64,000 nt of DNA from Seriola aureovittata. Lineage: Eukaryota > Chordata > Actinopteri > Carangiformes > Carangidae. This document shows, piece by piece, positions 62,141-64,000 of this stretch. A program made the position numbers and the translations under genes. The notes beneath the pieces were generated by a model. That model did no database searches and had not been told where the DNA came from. It saw nothing but the letters and a program-made list of their open reading frames with translations. The stretch lies in NCBI RefSeq assembly GCF_021018895.1, contig NC_079384.1, positions 13,307,640 to 13,371,639 of the forward strand. The letters run 5' to 3'. Position 1 is the first letter of the stretch. Every line of letters begins with the position of its first letter.

Positions 62141-62833
62141 GTAAGATGGCTACTCTTGAGTTCCTGAATACACACAAGCCCAGTAAACATGGAACCCCCA
62201 CCCCTCTCCCACCCCCACCCCCGCATGAAGTGACATGTATAAAACACTCAAACGTCTGTGTCATAGACACCTAGGCATTGTTCAGGAGGCTATTGTCGAT
62301 AAAGTTGACCATGATGACATGCGTATTACCCGCAGACAGGAAACAATAATGGCCACCTCCGCATGCCACAATGAATTAAGATGTTATCGCAGAGCAGCTC
62401 ACCTGAAACACCTCACCTCTTTGAAGTGACATTTCACCAGGGAGCAACCCAAAATGTCAGTTCTGTTTTCATGTGACTGCTGGCATTGGGAAAAAAAACA
62501 AACTATAGGCCCATGCCCTATATTCAGCATTTATCTGAGTCATGTTCTCTCAGTGCCGAGTCATGTTGTGTAAAGAAGTTGTCAGGAGAGCAGTGTGACA
62601 GCCTATCACTTTATGTTTACCTGCTGCAAGCCAGTACACTATTGTTTATCACAGTTTTGTCACACAGCTAAAATATAGTTTTAAGATTATTATGTGCAGT
62701 CCAGCGATTTCTACTTTGCATTGTAAGCGAACTAAACACTGAACCTTTGTAAACAGTATTGCATTGTGGTCAGTGGAAATATATGAACCCTTTAAAAACA
62801 CATTTTAATGGCTTTTCTCTTTCCTTCCTGCAG
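62141..62833. other. DOCK1 intron (693 bp)
   Basis: Nothing recognisable. The acceptor TCTCTTTCCTTCCTGCAG is strong. Confidence 0.9.
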
Positions 62834-62874
62834 AACTTTTACAAGGAGATAGACAGAGAGGAAATGTACATCAG
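62834..62874 (+). CDS. dock1: DOCK1 coding exon (window exon 9 of 10)
   Basis: A small 41-nt exon encoding NFYKEIDREEMYI plus AG of a split Arg codon; human has NFYKEIEREEMYI. By family knowledge this is around the start of the DHR-2 (DOCKER) domain that binds Rac. The donor is GTAAGA. Confidence 0.94.
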
Positions 62875-63281
62875 GTAAGACCCAGTCATAGCCAACCATG
62901 TGTCATTCTTGTGTCAGGCTCTTCGAGGTATTTTACACACATCGCTAAGGTAAATTACATACAATACATAAGAGGACTCGATGACATTGAGTTGAGCTCA
63001 TTTTTTACCTGTCAAAAGACAGAACGCTGTACATTCTGGCTCCGTTCCTCCACGCTGCATATCCCCGGAGGATCCAGAAAAAAAAATAACACCTGACTTT
63101 CCTGGAAAACGTTTCCATTTCCACGATCCAGGAGTTTTCCATCTTTCTGCCGAGCGTTATTTGAGTTTAAAGAGGCTGTCAAGACGCATCAGTCTAGCAG
63201 AGTTAACTTTCTGTCTGTTGTCAAAAATGTGAGAGGCTCTCCCAGAAATGACCCATACATCATCGCTTGTTTCCTGCCCAG
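62875..63281. other. DOCK1 intron (407 bp)
   Basis: Nothing recognisable inside. The acceptor is TTGTTTCCTGCCCAG. Confidence 0.9.
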
Positions 63282-63372
63282 GTACCTGTACAAGCTGTGT
63301 GACCTCCACAAAGAGTGCGACAACTACACTGAGGCTGCCTACACTCTGCTGCTGCACGCCAAACTGCTCAAG
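63282..63372 (+). CDS. dock1: DOCK1 coding exon (window exon 10 of 10)
   Basis: G completes the Arg codon, then 30 codons, [20 protein letters not shown] through LLHAKLLK, ending in phase 0. This is the first helical lobe (lobe A) of DHR-2 and is identical to human as I recall it. The donor GTACAC is weak in its last bases. The next exon should begin with a Trp-Ser-rich segment (human WSEDVC) and is not in the window. Confidence 0.94.
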
Positions 63373-64000
63373 GTACACAGACACAATACCAACAACAAAT
63401 AAAACGTGGAGGCACGCTCTCCAAAATACTTCAAACAGCATAGATCACTGAACCCAAACCCACTCAAGCGATCGTCAAAACAGACGACATTTAACCTCAG
63501 GCATTAAACAAATTGTTTGAATTTGAATGTGTACAGGACTTAGAGTGATAGGTCGGCGTCCTTTTAATCCCACAGTGGCATGAGATGGCTGCTAAGAGGA
63601 CAGATTTGCTGATCGGCATCTTTTTCACCTTGGGTAGCCGGCGCAAATTATGGCTAGTATCTGATCTTTTCCTGGAAATGGCAACGAGATTGTTCAGAGC
63701 AGAAGGAAAAAGCAGATGCAGCTACCCGAGGTGCTTCGAGATAAAGGTGTACTTTCACTTTACTGTCCTCTTTGTCAGCTGGAAATGAGGAATCCTCCAC
63801 TGTAAATCACATAGTTCAAGGCCCCCCGGGTTTTAATGTGGAAAAGGGGAAGGGTTCTACCACACTTTTAGTGCAATGATATCTTAAATTAGATACATAA
63901 ATATTTATAAGTTATCATGAAGCATTACTCTTGAAATTTCACCTTCTTGTAAATGTAGACCTGCCCTCAGTCTCAGAAGTTTCTGTCCCTAGCCAGAAAT
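63373..64000. other. DOCK1 intron, left part only
   Basis: Begins with the donor GTACAC. No exon follows inside the window; a CAG|TGG near 63571-63577 reads WHEMAAKR and does not match DOCK1. Confidence 0.8.

Noticed and set aside
61811..62167. 118-codon frame across the CA repeat and a DOCK1 exon
   Set aside because: It reads through the intronic repeat; the conserved part begins only at 61984.
63571..63788. Possible next DOCK1 exon after CAG at 63573 (WHEMAAKRTDL...)
   Set aside because: Only the initial Trp fits; the rest does not resemble the conserved continuation (WSEDVC...).

Overview
This is vertebrate nuclear DNA, almost certainly from a ray-finned (teleost) fish. Spliced exons with GT-AG borders encode an animal DOCK1 protein. 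Introns range from about 0.4 to 14.7 kb, CA/TG and CT microsatellites are very dense, and there are relics of repeat families typical of fish: Tc1-like, hAT-like and TTAA-type elements. Nothing prokaryotic (operons, ribosome binding sites, CRISPR) is present. The percomorph-like look of the repeats is an impression from memory, not a search result.

Layout. (1) Positions 1-36037 read as one long intron, or part of one, of DOCK1 on the + strand; I see no DOCK1 exon there. Nested in it on the opposite strand is the large coding exon of INSYN2A (FAM196A) at 13608-14844. A CpG-rich, microsatellite-rich stretch at about 24780-25745 could hold its promoter or 5' noncoding exon. (2) From 36038 to 63372 there are ten consecutive DOCK1 coding exons (102, 95, 79, 101, 59, 149, 86, 157, 41 and 91 nt). 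They total 960 nt, exactly 320 codons in one frame with matching splice phases. They cover the helical part upstream of DHR-2 and enter the start of DHR-2. The 14.7-kb intron at 37913-52587 separates the second and third of these exons. (3) 63373-64000 is intron; the next exon lies outside the window.

How the genes relate. DOCK1 (Dock180) is a cytoplasmic Rac guanine-nucleotide exchange factor acting with ELMO in engulfment, migration and myoblast fusion. INSYN2A is a coiled-coil protein of inhibitory (gephyrin-containing) synapses. They are not known to act together, but the nested antisense arrangement is also found in mammals (INSYN2A in DOCK1, INSYN2B in DOCK2), so it supports both gene names.

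Most notable observations: the exon starting at 61984 has an acceptor whose pyrimidine tract is replaced by a CA microsatellite, with about 171 nt lacking any AG upstream, as expected for a distant branch point. There is a complete 685-bp hAT-like non-autonomous element with a perfect 8-bp target duplication at 40860-41560, a TTAA-type MITE at 57324-57753, a Tc1-like transposase relic at about 19025-19440, and several perfect inverted repeats. I found no evidence of a wholly new biological system.
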